Origin: an uncultured Campylobacter sp.
GTDB lineage: Bacteria; Campylobacterota; Campylobacteria; Campylobacterales; Campylobacteraceae
Reading direction: 5' to 3'
DNA length: 16,992 nt
Assembly (NCBI RefSeq): GCF_937997465.1
Contig: NZ_CALKTQ010000206.1
Span: forward strand, 1-16,992
The position numbers and the translations under genes are program-made. This document shows positions 1 to 7,704 of the stretch, piece by piece. The notes below the pieces were generated by a model. It searched no databases, was not told where the DNA came from, and was given only the letters and a program-made list of their open reading frames with translations. Position 1 is the first letter of the stretch. Each line of letters starts with the position of its first letter.

Positions 1-1616
1 CCAAGCGCGATCGGGAAGTATCCCGCAAAAATACTGATCGCGCAAACCGCAAGCGCATAAGGCATCTGCGTCTGGACGTGATCGATGTGGTTACACCCAG
101 CACCCATAGACGAAAGTATCGTAGTATCCGAGATCGGCGAGCAGTGATCGCCAAATATCGCGCCCGTTAAAACGGCTGAGATATTTACTATCATATACGC
201 GTGCAAGGCGTCGCCCTCTAGTCCGCTGTGCATGCCCACCGCGCTAGCTAGCGGTATCGCAAGCGGCATCAAAATGCCCATCGTGCCGTAGCTGGTGCCG
301 GTAGAAAAGCTGATAAATGATCCAAGCATAAAAATCGCTGCCGGAAGGACGATCTTTGGCGTAGACTGAGAAAGCAGATCAACAAGGTAGCGAGAGGTGC
401 CGAGTTCTTTTATAACCGAGCTTAGCGACCACGCAAGAAGCAGGATGATGATCGTAGTTATCATGGTTTTCCAGCCCTTACCCCAAGTTTCTATCGCCTC
501 GCGAACGGTCAAAATTTTTCTATAAACGGCCATAAATATCGCCACCACGGTAGCTAGCAAAGCTGACTGAAATAGAGCCACGGACGCATCGGCAGCGCCA
601 AAAGTAGCTTGGAAGGTGTGGAACGTAAGCGGATGAGCCTTCGCGCTCTCAAGAACCTCGCCCTCAAGAGCACCCAGACCGCTAAAATAAAAGCTAACAA
701 ACGCGCCCAAAATAAGCACTAAAAGCGGAATAACGGCGTTTGAGCTTTGTAGTTTGATATTTTCTTTAGGCTCTAGCGTCTTATCCTCGACGTCCTCGAT
801 CATAGCTCCGCCGCTTCTAGGGTGCAGTTCGCCGGCTCTAGCTCTGCGCTCGGCTTTTAGCATGCCTGCAAATTCGCGCCCCATAAACGCGGTACAAACG
901 ATGAAAAATAGCATGAAAAGGTTGTAAAATCTATACGGCATAGTCTCGACAAAGATGCTAAATGCGTTTACGTTCGTTATGCCGATGAGCTCGTAGCCTT
1001 GTTTAATGAGCGATATCTCAAGTCCTACCCAAGTCGAGATGACGGCTAGACCAGCGATCGGAGCGGCGGTAGCGTCGATGATAAAGGCTAGTTTTTCGCG
1101 AGAGACTTTAAATTTGTCCGTTATCGGGCGCATTATAGGGCCCACGATGAGGGAGTTCGCGTAGTCGTCGAAAAAGACGAAAAGTCCCATCACCCAAGTT
1201 GAAATTTGAGCAGAAACGCCTGTTTTGGCCTTTTTGCTTAGCCATATCGCCACAGCCTTGGTTCCGCCCATTTTGGTTATGAGCGCGACCACGCCGCCGA
1301 TACAAAGAACCTGAAGCACAATGCCCGCGTTCCAGCTATCGGCTAGCGAGCCCACGACCCTTTTTACGATATCGGTAAAGCCCTTTACAAAGGTCATCGG
1401 GATGCTTGAATCGATGATGTTTATGAGAAACGTTCCGCTAAAAACGCCGATAAACAGCGACAAAACGACGTCTTTGGTGATAAACGCCAAAACTATCGCC
1501 ACCACGGGCGGTATGAGCGTCCAAAAGCCGAATATTTCTGCATTTTTTTTCGCTACTTCGGGATCTACGGCCAGCGCCAAGATCGGCAAAAGCGACAAAA
1601 ATAAAATCTTTTTCAT
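1..1616 (-). CDS. nhaC: NhaC-family Na+/H+ antiporter (C-terminus cut by window edge)
   Basis: Hand translation from the ATG at 1616 stays open for 538 codons to the left edge, so the C-terminus is missing. The protein is strongly hydrophobic with many membrane segments. Family-like motifs include FFDDYANSLIVGP in the first half and GTSYGTMGILMPLAIPLA followed by GAIFGDHCSPISDTTILSS in the second half; the paired Asp/Ser/Thr-rich loops are typical of NhaC-type Na+/H+ exchangers of the inner membrane. A cytoplasmic acidic loop lies around residues 255-275. The N-terminus (MKKILFLSLLPILALA) resembles a cleavable signal peptide placed before the first transporter helix. A clear ribosome site, AAGGAG, sits 6 bases before the ATG. 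From memory, C. jejuni has the same neighbour order (antiporter, oxidoreductase, ankyrin protein; Cj0832c-Cj0834c). The exact ion specificity is not visible in the sequence. Confidence 0.88.
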   Translation of the reverse strand, partial: MKKILFLSLLPILALAVDPEVAKKNAEIFGFWTLIPPVVAIVLAFITKDVVLSLFIGVFSGTFLINIIDSSIPMTFVKGFTDIVKRVVGSLADSWNAGIVLQVLCIGGVVALITKMGGTKAVAIWLSKKAKTGVSAQISTWVMGLFVFFDDYANSLIVGPIMRPITDKFKVSREKLAFIIDATAAPIAGLAVISTWVGLEISLIKQGYELIGITNVNAFSIFVETMPYRFYNLFMLFFIVCTAFMGREFAGMLKAERRARAGELHPRSGGAMIEDVEDKTLEPKENIKLQSSNAVIPLLVLILGAFVSFYFSGLGALEGEVLESAKAHPLTFHTFQATFGAADASVALFQSALLATVVAIFMAVYRKILTVREAIETWGKGWKTMITTIIILLLAWSLSSVIKELGTSRYLVDLLSQSTPKIVLPAAIFMLGSFISFSTGTSYGTMGILMPLAIPLASAVGMHSGLEGDALHAYMIVNISAVLTGAIFGDHCSPISDTTILSSMGAGCNHIDHVQTQMPYALAVCAISIFAGYFPIAL

Positions 1617-2081
1617 CAAAAACTCCTTTTTGTTTTTCGTCGGTTTAATCAAATTTTCCGCCCCGCGTGCCATCGGTCGGTATTTAAGGCATAAATTTAG
1701 CTAAATGCGGCTTAAATTTTTGTTTTAAATTCGCTTAGAATTCAAATTTTTTTAGCTCTTTATTAAAAAATTTATGTTAAAAATGAGGCTTTTGTGGAAA
1801 TTTTGTTTAAAACTGTACTCGGTGGCAAATTTTAAATTTGGTCATGACTTAAATTTTGCAGGGAATTTTGAAACTCTGGCTTGTTGGTCAAATTTGGTAT
1901 TTAAAGCGCAGAGCGTCATTTGCATAAAAAGGTAAATTTATGATATCTGCTTCAAACCGCACGGGTTTAAAACGCTATTAAGTTTGCCGCTCGAAATTTA
2001 ATACTTGGCGTCAAATTCCGGGTTAAATTTGATAAAAGAGTCAAATTTAACCCAAAAATCCACAAATTTAACGCTAAAAGT
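1617..2081. other. 465-base gene-free spacer, rich in AAATTT
   Basis: No credible coding region is seen on either strand. The spacer lies downstream of the YdfG-like gene and upstream of the antiporter, both on the minus strand, so it should hold the antiporter promoter; no convincing -10 box could be singled out. By hand count it contains about 15 copies of AAATTT. An A/T-only inverted repeat (1744-1752 with 1765-1773) and a better one at 2020-2053 are present. A small RNA gene cannot be excluded. Confidence 0.6.
2020..2053 (-). terminator. 13-bp perfect inverted repeat after the YdfG-like gene (possible terminator)
   Basis: Bases 2020-2032 (GGGTTAAATTTGA) are exactly complementary to 2041-2053, with an 8-base loop. 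The hairpin starts 28 bases after the stop of the minus-strand dehydrogenase gene. On the minus strand no strong T-run follows the stem, so it is not a textbook intrinsic terminator. Each arm is built around the locally abundant word AAATTT. It could stabilise the mRNA 3' end instead. Confidence 0.4.
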
Positions 2082-2828
2082 CTACTTTTTCTCGATAAAA
2101 AGCCCGGCCCAAGTCTGCTGCGTCGCCATCGCCTCGACGACGTTGATATTGACGCGGTGAGGCATATTTAGGCAGTTTAGCACGATCTGCGCGATATCCT
2201 CGGCGGTGATGTACTCTACGCCTTCGTAAACCGCGTCGGCTTTAGCCTTATCGCCGCCAAAGCGAACCTCGCTAAACTCAGTCTTGCAGATACCGGGAGC
2301 TATCTCGGTCACGCGGATACCGGTGCCGCGGATGTCGTTGCGCAGATTTCTGCTAAACTGCTTTACAAAGGCCTTACTGGCACCGTAAACGTGACTGCCC
2401 GGATACGGCCATGCGCCCGCAGTCGAACCTAGATTAAAGATATAGCCGCTCTTTCGCGCGATCATGAGGGGCAAAACGGCCTTGGTAGAGTATAAAAAGC
2501 CTTTGATGTTAGTATCGACCATCGCCTCAAAATCCTCGATGCTAGTCTCCGCCACTCCTTCAAGCCCGAGCGCCAAACCTGCGTTATTTACGAGTACTTC
2601 GATATCGCGAAACTCCTGCGGCAAATTTGCCACGCCGTCAAAAACCGCCTTTTTATCGCGGATATCTGCGACGATGATGTGCGTATTTCCAAGCTCCTTT
2701 ACCAGAGTTTCGAGCCTTTCCTTGCGGCGAGCGAGCGCTACGATCTTGTACCCTTCGCGGCTGAGCGTCCTAGCTATCGCCTCGCCGAATCCCGACGTAG
2801 CTCCCGTGATAAAAGCCGTTCCTTTCAT
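2082..2828 (-). CDS. ydfG: SDR-family NADP-dependent 3-hydroxy acid dehydrogenase, YdfG-like
   Basis: A 248-residue classical short-chain dehydrogenase/reductase, the same length as E. coli YdfG. The cofactor motif TGATSGFG is at residues 8-15, NNAG at 81-84, and the catalytic Ser135, Tyr148 and Lys152 lie in GSTAGAWPYPGSHVYGASK. Several stretches (VLVNNAGLALG, STAGAWPY, VYGASKAFVKQFS, the C-terminal HVNIN) recall E. coli YdfG, which oxidises L-allo-threonine and related 3-hydroxy acids and can reduce malonic semialdehyde with NADPH. It is a soluble cytosolic enzyme. AAGGAG sits 7 bases before the ATG and contains the end of the preceding ankyrin gene's stop codon region; the gap is only 9 bases, so the two genes are almost certainly co-transcribed. 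The family is firm; the physiological substrate here is inference. Confidence 0.88.
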   Translation of the reverse strand: MKGTAFITGATSGFGEAIARTLSREGYKIVALARRKERLETLVKELGNTHIIVADIRDKKAVFDGVANLPQEFRDIEVLVNNAGLALGLEGVAETSIEDFEAMVDTNIKGFLYSTKAVLPLMIARKSGYIFNLGSTAGAWPYPGSHVYGASKAFVKQFSRNLRNDIRGTGIRVTEIAPGICKTEFSEVRFGGDKAKADAVYEGVEYITAEDIAQIVLNCLNMPHRVNINVVEAMATQQTWAGLFIEKK

Positions 2829-2837
2829 ATTTTCTCC

Positions 2838-4049
2838 TTATTCGGTGATCAAATTTGACTCAAGCCCCATCGCCCTTAGATACTGCGCGTTGATCTCTTT
2901 TTTGCCGATGATCGCGTAGTCTAGGGCGTTTAGTCCGTTATCATCCACTGCCTGCACGTCCGCGCCGTTATCTATCAAAAGCTGCAAAATCTCCACGTCA
3001 GCCGCCCCTGCCGCGCTCATCAGCACGCTTTTTGACGCCGCGTCAAAGTCGCAGAGCTTCACAAAGCTAGGTAGCTGGACGCTCAAATTTGCACTATATG
3101 CAAGCTTAGTGCTCACGTCTATCAGCCTTTTGTTTACTAACGCTCCGTTTCCTAGTAGAAATTTGACTAAATTTATATCGTTTAGTTGTACAGCCTTAAA
3201 AAGCGGGGTGACGCCGAGCAGATTTTCGTAGTTTACGTCCGCGCCGCTAGAAACCAGGAGCTTTACGTTGTTTAAATTTTTAAGAGCGAAAAACAGCGAA
3301 TTCTCAAAGCCATAGTTTAAATTTACTCCCGCGCGTAAAAACTCTTTTATCACGTCCTCGCTTTTTTCGTAAAGAAGCGCGGCGTTAAAGGCGTTTTGCA
3401 GCGAGCTTTGCGAGACGGAGCCCGAATATATCGCCTCATTTATGCCGTATTTTGTAAAAGTCGGGTCGCTAACTTTTCTCGCAAACTCGTCCATATCGCC
3501 GTTTTGCAGAGTCGCAGCGGCAAATTTTAAAAACTCGTTTGCAACCTTTGAAGCGTAATAAATCGCGCTGCCTTCGTCTATTTTGAAATTTGATTTATAG
3601 TAGCTTACTAGCGGCTCAAGCGCGGCATTGTAGTCTTTGTTAAAGTCCTTAAAAACCGTGAAGTTACTTAAACTTTGATGTCCCCAGTAGCGAAGCCTGG
3701 CTCTATTTTGTGCTACGAGTTTTTCGTATTCATCAGGGCTTTCTAGTTCTTTGGCGTAAATTTCAGGTGCATAGGAGGCTTTTAATACCTTAAATTTAAA
3801 CTCGTTTAAATTTTTAGTCGCCAAATTTCCGACGCAAGCAAGGCTCTCGGCGCGGATCTTTTGAGCGGCCGAGAGTAAAATTTGAGCCTCTTTTATCCCC
3901 AGGATAGAGTCCTTGCAGTTTGGTTCAAATTCTCCCGAAAAGGTTAAATTTTGAGAGAAATATCGCTGCTTTTCGACCAAAGCGTCATCGCAGTTAAAGC
4001 CTGCAAAAACAAAAGAAAATGACAAAAATATTGGCAAAATAAATCTCAT
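2838..4049 (-). CDS. Exported ankyrin-repeat protein
   Basis: Starting at the ATG at 4049 the product has 403 residues. The N-terminus (MRFILPIFLSFSFVFAG) is a signal peptide, so the protein is probably periplasmic; there is no good lipobox at the following FNC. Residues about 20-215 are an unrecognised, mostly helical region. Residues about 220-396 hold about five ankyrin-like units, the clearest being VKLLVSSGADVNYENLLGVT, LVKFLLGNGALVNK and ILQLLIDNGADVQAVDDNG. A reading frame also opens at a TTG at 4061, but that codon overlaps the GAGG ribosome site serving the ATG, so the ATG is preferred. The gene heads a two-gene unit with the dehydrogenase. The neighbour order resembles what I recall of C. 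jejuni Cj0834c-Cj0833c. Ankyrin units bind proteins; the partner is unknown. Confidence 0.85.
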   Translation of the reverse strand: MRFILPIFLSFSFVFAGFNCDDALVEKQRYFSQNLTFSGEFEPNCKDSILGIKEAQILLSAAQKIRAESLACVGNLATKNLNEFKFKVLKASYAPEIYAKELESPDEYEKLVAQNRARLRYWGHQSLSNFTVFKDFNKDYNAALEPLVSYYKSNFKIDEGSAIYYASKVANEFLKFAAATLQNGDMDEFARKVSDPTFTKYGINEAIYSGSVSQSSLQNAFNAALLYEKSEDVIKEFLRAGVNLNYGFENSLFFALKNLNNVKLLVSSGADVNYENLLGVTPLFKAVQLNDINLVKFLLGNGALVNKRLIDVSTKLAYSANLSVQLPSFVKLCDFDAASKSVLMSAAGAADVEILQLLIDNGADVQAVDDNGLNALDYAIIGKKEINAQYLRAMGLESNLITE

Positions 4050-4055
4050 TGTATG

Positions 4056-4059
4056 CCTC
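4056..4059 (-). promoter_or_regulatory. Ribosome-binding site that decides the ankyrin-gene start
   Basis: On the minus strand GAGG stands 6 bases before the ATG at 4049. The alternative upstream TTG (4061-4059) shares bases with this site and has no purine-rich site of its own. Confidence 0.6.
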
Positions 4060-4079
4060 AATATCTTTTAATTTTGATA

Positions 4080-4088
4080 ATTTTACCA
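4080..4088 (-). promoter_or_regulatory. Extended -10 promoter for the ankyrin/dehydrogenase unit
   Basis: On the minus strand TGGTAAAAT reads as an extended -10 (TGn plus TAAAAT, five of six matches to TATAAT), 30 bases before the ATG at 4049. Campylobacter sigma-70 promoters usually lack a clear -35 box. The element lies inside one arm of the 4081-4106 palindrome. This is prediction from sequence only. Confidence 0.4.
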
Positions 4089-4106
4089 AAAAATAATTTG
4101 GTAAAA
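4081..4106. terminator. 10-bp perfect palindrome between the HIT gene and the ankyrin gene (hairpin or operator)
   Basis: TTTTACCAAA (4081-4090) pairs exactly with TTTGGTAAAA (4097-4106) across a 6-base loop. It starts 7 bases beyond the HIT gene stop, so it may end the seven-gene operon. The stem has only four G:C pairs and a poor T-run. Its left arm coincides with the predicted -10 box of the next transcription unit, so an operator role is equally possible. Confidence 0.4.
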
Positions 4107-4112
4107 ATAAAT

Positions 4113-4610
4113 TTACCGCTCGTTAAAGCAAACGTCCGCAAACGCGGCTTTTAGCTTCTCGTAAAGCGGAGTAAAAGGCACGCCGTTTACGCGCACTTCG
4201 GCGATAGATGTTATGAAGTTCGTATCGCCGCTCCAACGCGGCACTAGATGATAGTGCACGTGCTCTGAGATACCCGCACCCCCTGCTTTGCCCAGATTCA
4301 TCCCGATATTTACGCCAGCCGCATTTAGCTCGCGTTTTAAAATTTTCACGCCCTCGCGCACGTAGGCGCTCATCTCCAACCACGTCTGTTCGTCTAGGCT
4401 TTCGATATTATCGACGTGCACGTAAGGTATCACCATAAAGTGCCCCGGCGTATACGGGTAGAGATTCATGATCCCAAAACACCGCTTTGCGCGGAACAAA
4501 ACGCCAGTCTGCGCGTCTTTTTCCGGATGATTTACGACGTTGCAAAAGACGCAGCCCTGCTCCTTTTTGCCGAAATATTCGCTCCTCCACGGTGCGCAAA
4601 TGTGCTCCAT
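4113..4610 (-). CDS. HIT-family (histidine triad) nucleotide hydrolase
   Basis: A 165-residue protein with the histidine triad H117-V-H119-Y-H121-L-V, in which the middle His is the usual catalytic nucleophile. The upstream block NLYPYTPGHFMVIPYVHV (from residue 49) and a CxxC pair (Cys20, Cys23), probably zinc-binding as in Fhit/Ap4A-hydrolase-like branches, support the family. Such enzymes split AMP from adenylylated or dinucleoside polyphosphate substrates in the cytosol; the real substrate is unknown here. The ATG lies one base after the trpC stop, and its ribosome site GGAGGG lies within the end of trpC, so it is translated from the same message. It is the last gene of the long minus-strand operon. 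From memory, trpC followed by a HIT gene is also found in C. jejuni. Confidence 0.9.
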   Translation of the reverse strand: MEHICAPWRSEYFGKKEQGCVFCNVVNHPEKDAQTGVLFRAKRCFGIMNLYPYTPGHFMVIPYVHVDNIESLDEQTWLEMSAYVREGVKILKRELNAAGVNIGMNLGKAGGAGISEHVHYHLVPRWSGDTNFITSIAEVRVNGVPFTPLYEKLKAAFADVCFNER

Positions 4611-4611
4611 A

Positions 4612-5397
4612 TCAGCCCTCCTTTACGGTTTTTACGGCTTTTGCCAAGTCCTCTTGCCTCATAAAATGCTCGCCTATCAAAAACGCGTCGGCTCCTTGCG
4701 CGTGTAGCTCTTTTAGTTGCGAGTGCTCATAGATGCCGCTTTCTGCGACGATAACGCTTGCGTTTTTGATTTTAGAAAACAGCTTCTCGCAAAGGCTCAT
4801 ATCCATCTCAAACGTACTTAAATTTCGGTGATTTACGCCGACCATCTTTGCGCATGCGAAATTTGACTTTTCTACATCCTCCTCGTCGTGCGTCTCGACC
4901 AAGGCCTCAAGCCCCAAAGAGCGCGCGTAATCAAACAGCCGCTTTAACTCATCGGCGCCAAGAGCCTTTGCGATAAGCAAGACAAAATCGGCTCCATAAA
5001 CGAGCGCTTCTAAAATTTGATACTCGTCTACGATAAAATCCTTGCGAAGCAGCGGCAGCGAGCTTTCGCGTCTTATGGCCGCCAGATACTCCAAATTTCC
5101 TTTAAAAAAATGCGGCTCGGTTAGAACCGAGATAGCGTTTGCGCCGCCTTTTTCGTACTCTTTTGCTATCTCTACGGGCGCGAAATTTGGCCTTATCAGC
5201 CCTTTGCTAGGGCTCGCTTTTTTAACCTCGGCGATGATGCGATACGGCTCTTTTGCACTACTTTTTAGCGCTTTTACCGCGTCTTTTATCTCGCGCGGAT
5301 TTTTCGCCGCGAGCTCTTGTAGTTTTTCAAAAGGCGTTTGCGACTTTCGCAGCGCCAAATCATCTTTCGTTCGTTCGATTATCTGATCTAGTATCAT
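4612..5397 (-). CDS. trpC: Indole-3-glycerol phosphate synthase
   Basis: A 261-residue (beta/alpha)8-barrel enzyme that closes the ring of CdRP to form indole-3-glycerol phosphate, the fourth step from chorismate to tryptophan. Signature blocks in order: IIAEVKKASPSKG (Glu57 and Lys59 match conserved active-site residues), FKGNLEYL, LLRKDFIVDEYQI (Lys119, the general acid), VGVNHRNLSTFEMD and VAESGI near the C-terminus. It is the stand-alone form, not fused to TrpF. The ATG overlaps the stop of the preceding TPR gene (ATGA), which implies translational coupling. No other trp gene is nearby and no leader or attenuator is seen, so it is expressed with the unrelated genes of this operon rather than under a tryptophan-specific control. 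Confidence 0.97.
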   Translation of the reverse strand: MILDQIIERTKDDLALRKSQTPFEKLQELAAKNPREIKDAVKALKSSAKEPYRIIAEVKKASPSKGLIRPNFAPVEIAKEYEKGGANAISVLTEPHFFKGNLEYLAAIRRESSLPLLRKDFIVDEYQILEALVYGADFVLLIAKALGADELKRLFDYARSLGLEALVETHDEEDVEKSNFACAKMVGVNHRNLSTFEMDMSLCEKLFSKIKNASVIVAESGIYEHSQLKELHAQGADAFLIGEHFMRQEDLAKAVKTVKEG

Positions 5398-6659
5398 TTT
5401 TTACCCTTTTTTAGGCACTCTTTGATAGAGTTTATATGCTCTTTACCCTCGGGTGAATTTACAAATTCCTCGTCGTGCAGGACTTGCTGCATTATCTCGT
5501 CAGCCTTTTTGCACTCGCCCAGCTTATAGTATCCCCACGCTAGCGAGTCTAGATAAAACACAGATCCCGGCTCTAGCTCGAGGGCTTTATTTACCAGATC
5601 TATCCCCTTTTTCGCGTCTATATCGTGGTCGATGAGTAGGTAGCCGTAGTAGTTTAGATATAGTGCATTATTTAGCTTTACGGCCGATTTTTCAAAGTTG
5701 GCGATCACTTGTTTGAGGCTATCTTTATCTATCTTTTTGGTTTGTTTATCCGTATCTCTTTCGTACTGATATATCGCCATTTTGGCTTGATATTCGAGAT
5801 TAAAGCTCTTATCGAAAGCCTCCTGCGCCTTTTTGTATGCCTTTCCGAAATCCCCCGTCGCAGCGTAAAGATCCATCAGCGCATCGTCGTTGTAGGAGTA
5901 TTTTTGTAAAAATTTGATCGCCGCGTCGTAGTTTTTTTGATAGACGTAGACGCCAAGCGCTTTTTCGAGATAGATTTTTTCTTTCGTCGCTTCAAAAAGA
6001 CTCTCGTAAACATCGATCATATCAGAGTAGCGGCCATCCTGCGCATAGATATCTACTAGCGCCGTGCAGGTCTCTACCTCGCAGCCGTCGATTCGGCGTG
6101 AGCTCTCCAGATGCCTGATCGCCTCTTTTTTGTCGTTCATTTTATTGTATAAAAGATCGACTATGCGTAGCAGATTCTCAACGCTCCTATCTAGCTCATA
6201 TGCGCGCTCAAGCTCGCCTAGAGCGGCTTTGTTATCGTTTTGCATCGAGTAAACAGCAGAGAGCATGACGTGATTTTTAGAGACGTCCTCTTTTTTGACG
6301 AGCTCTTTCATTATCTTTGCGGCTTCGTCTAGTTTGTTTTCGCTCATCAAATTTGCGCCCTGTATGCGAAGCACGTCTACGTCGTCTTTTAACACCTTTT
6401 GGCTGAGCGCTAAAATGCTTTTAAAATTTACGTTTTTAGAAAAAAACGCGAGTCTGAGCGCCTCTTTTAGATAGTCCGTGTTTTTAGTTTTTTCGTAAAG
6501 CTGCTCGTAAAGCTCGGTCGCCTCGTCGTGCCTAGCGTTTTCCACCGCCAAAAGCGCCTTGATAACGTACAAATTCTCATCAAAGCCGTCTTTGGCGGTA
6601 GCAAAACAAACAAGCAAGGCCGCCAATATAAATTTTAAAATCGCCTTATTCCCGCGCAT
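5394..6659 (-). CDS. Exported tetratricopeptide-repeat protein
   Basis: A 421-residue protein with an N-terminal signal sequence (residues about 1-23, basic MRGNK then a hydrophobic core ending CFATA). A cysteine at 18 sits after LLV, a poor lipobox, so signal peptidase I cleavage after ATA seems more likely than lipidation. The rest is helical TPR-like repeats; clear ones include the helices around HDEATELYEQLYEKT, NDNKAALGELERAYELD, GYSDM-like units and the terminal SVFYLDSLAWGYYKLGECKKA. It is probably a periplasmic scaffold for protein-protein contacts. The start overlaps the end of the YkgJ-type gene by 25 bases; GGAG stands 7 bases before the ATG. Its stop overlaps the trpC start. It corresponds in position to the gene I recall as Cj0497 of C. 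jejuni, annotated there as a lipoprotein. Confidence 0.85.
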   Translation of the reverse strand: MRGNKAILKFILAALLVCFATAKDGFDENLYVIKALLAVENARHDEATELYEQLYEKTKNTDYLKEALRLAFFSKNVNFKSILALSQKVLKDDVDVLRIQGANLMSENKLDEAAKIMKELVKKEDVSKNHVMLSAVYSMQNDNKAALGELERAYELDRSVENLLRIVDLLYNKMNDKKEAIRHLESSRRIDGCEVETCTALVDIYAQDGRYSDMIDVYESLFEATKEKIYLEKALGVYVYQKNYDAAIKFLQKYSYNDDALMDLYAATGDFGKAYKKAQEAFDKSFNLEYQAKMAIYQYERDTDKQTKKIDKDSLKQVIANFEKSAVKLNNALYLNYYGYLLIDHDIDAKKGIDLVNKALELEPGSVFYLDSLAWGYYKLGECKKADEIMQQVLHDEEFVNSPEGKEHINSIKECLKKGKK

Positions 6660-7012
6660 TCTTTCTCCAATTCATTGATTTTATCCTTAAAATAGTCCCA
6701 AAACGGAAAGGTGCGGCACTGGCTCGGTCGAAAGTCGTAAACCGAGCAGTTTTTTGCCGTTTCGTCAAAAAAAACGCACGCAAACCCGCCGTCGTAGGGC
6801 TTTTCTTTGAGGCTAAATTTATATCCGAATTTATCTAAAAATCGCGATCTAAACTCATCCTCACTCATTTTTAGATGCTGCGCCAATGACGAGATTTCCG
6901 CGGAGCTTATCCATATATAGCCGCTCTCGCCAGTGCAGCATTTGCCGCCGCACAGCTCGCACTTGCTAGCGTCAAATTCATAACCAAAGCCGCTTTGTCT
7001 TAGCAAATTCAC
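6635..7012 (-). CDS. YkgJ-family cysteine-cluster protein (putative Zn/Fe-binding)
   Basis: A 125-residue protein with the CxxCxxxCC cluster of the YkgJ/UPF0153 family (Cys18, Cys21, Cys25, Cys26), followed by ACVFFDE (Cys79), NCSVYDFRPSQCRTFPFW (Cys89, Cys99) and a last Cys119. The spaced cysteines suggest a metal site; the biochemical role of the family is not established. The start is GTG at 7012, within a GTGA overlap with the stop of the methyltransferase gene. AAGGA lies about 11 bases before the GTG, a weak site, so translation is probably coupled to the gene before. The downstream end overlaps the TPR gene by 25 bases. Confidence 0.85.
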   Translation of the reverse strand: MNLLRQSGFGYEFDASKCELCGGKCCTGESGYIWISSAEISSLAQHLKMSEDEFRSRFLDKFGYKFSLKEKPYDGGFACVFFDETAKNCSVYDFRPSQCRTFPFWDYFKDKINELEKECAGIRRF

Positions 7013-7704
7013 TCCGCCGCATCCTTGCTTTGCGTATTTGCCGCGGCAAAAATTTCAGCCGCCTTTTTACTATAAACGCCGCCTTCAAAAACAAAAATCG
7101 GCGGTAAAATTTGAGTCAAAGATTTTGAGCTTTTTTTAGCCTCGATTAGCACCAAATTTGCCGCGCCGTCCGCTTTTGGATGCACGAAGCAAAGCCTAGT
7201 AAGCGTAAATTTAAATTCGCTCAAACAAAGCAAAATTTCAGATATACGCTTAGCGTCGTAGCAAAAGCTAAAAACTCCGCGCGGCTTTAGCAGCGAATTT
7301 GCGCTACCCACAAGCTCGCTAAGCGGCAAATTTTCACTATATCTAGCGGTGCGAAGGTGCTCGTTCTCGCTTTTTTTCGCGCCGTCGTGGTAAAAGGGCG
7401 GGTTTGAGACGATGAGATTATATCTTTTTTCACTCTTAAATTTAGCAAAATCAGACGTTATAAACTCGGCTTCAAGCCCGTTTTGGCTAGCGTTTGCGGC
7501 GGCCAAATTTACGTTAGCTTCTAAAATATCAAGTAAGCTAAGCGAAATTTTAGGAAAATCGCGCTTTAAAAGCAGCCCCAAAACCCCGCTACCGCAACCA
7601 ACCTCTAGCACCTCGCCGCACACTCCGCCCTCACGGATAAAGTCATACAAAAACATCGTGTCGCTGTTGTAGCGGTAGCCGTTTTTGGGCTGAGTGATTA
7701 TCAT
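7009..7704 (-). CDS. tRNA1(Val) (adenine37-N6)-methyltransferase-like protein (TrmN6/YfiC family)
   Basis: A 231-residue class I SAM-dependent methyltransferase. The SAM-binding motif I is VLEVGCGSGVLGLLLK (Gly36-x-Gly38-x-Gly40), and the N6-adenine catalytic motif IV is NPPF at 101-104. The opening ITQPKNGYRYNSDTMFLYDF and the block after NPPF (FYHDGAKKSENEHLRTARYS) match the TrmN6/YfiC group that methylates A37 of tRNA1(Val). The C-terminal third is less conserved. The start forms an ATGA overlap with the coiled-coil gene and the stop forms a GTGA overlap with the YkgJ-type gene, placing it in the middle of the seven-gene operon. The group is clear; the exact tRNA target in this organism is inferred from the family. 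Confidence 0.87.
   Translation of the reverse strand: MIITQPKNGYRYNSDTMFLYDFIREGGVCGEVLEVGCGSGVLGLLLKRDFPKISLSLLDILEANVNLAAANASQNGLEAEFITSDFAKFKSEKRYNLIVSNPPFYHDGAKKSENEHLRTARYSENLPLSELVGSANSLLKPRGVFSFCYDAKRISEILLCLSEFKFTLTRLCFVHPKADGAANLVLIEAKKSSKSLTQILPPIFVFEGGVYSKKAAEIFAAANTQSKDAAE

Noticed and set aside
1321..1704. 127-residue plus-strand open frame
   Set aside because: Most of it is the antisense shadow of the NhaC-type gene; the remainder is A/T-rich spacer.
1744..1773. A/T-only inverted repeat as a terminator
   Set aside because: All nine pairs are A:T and no gene ends next to it; it is expected in such A/T-rich DNA.
1940..1981. 13-codon open frame with AAAAGG before its ATG
   Set aside because: Too short to support, with no conserved context or matching feature around it.
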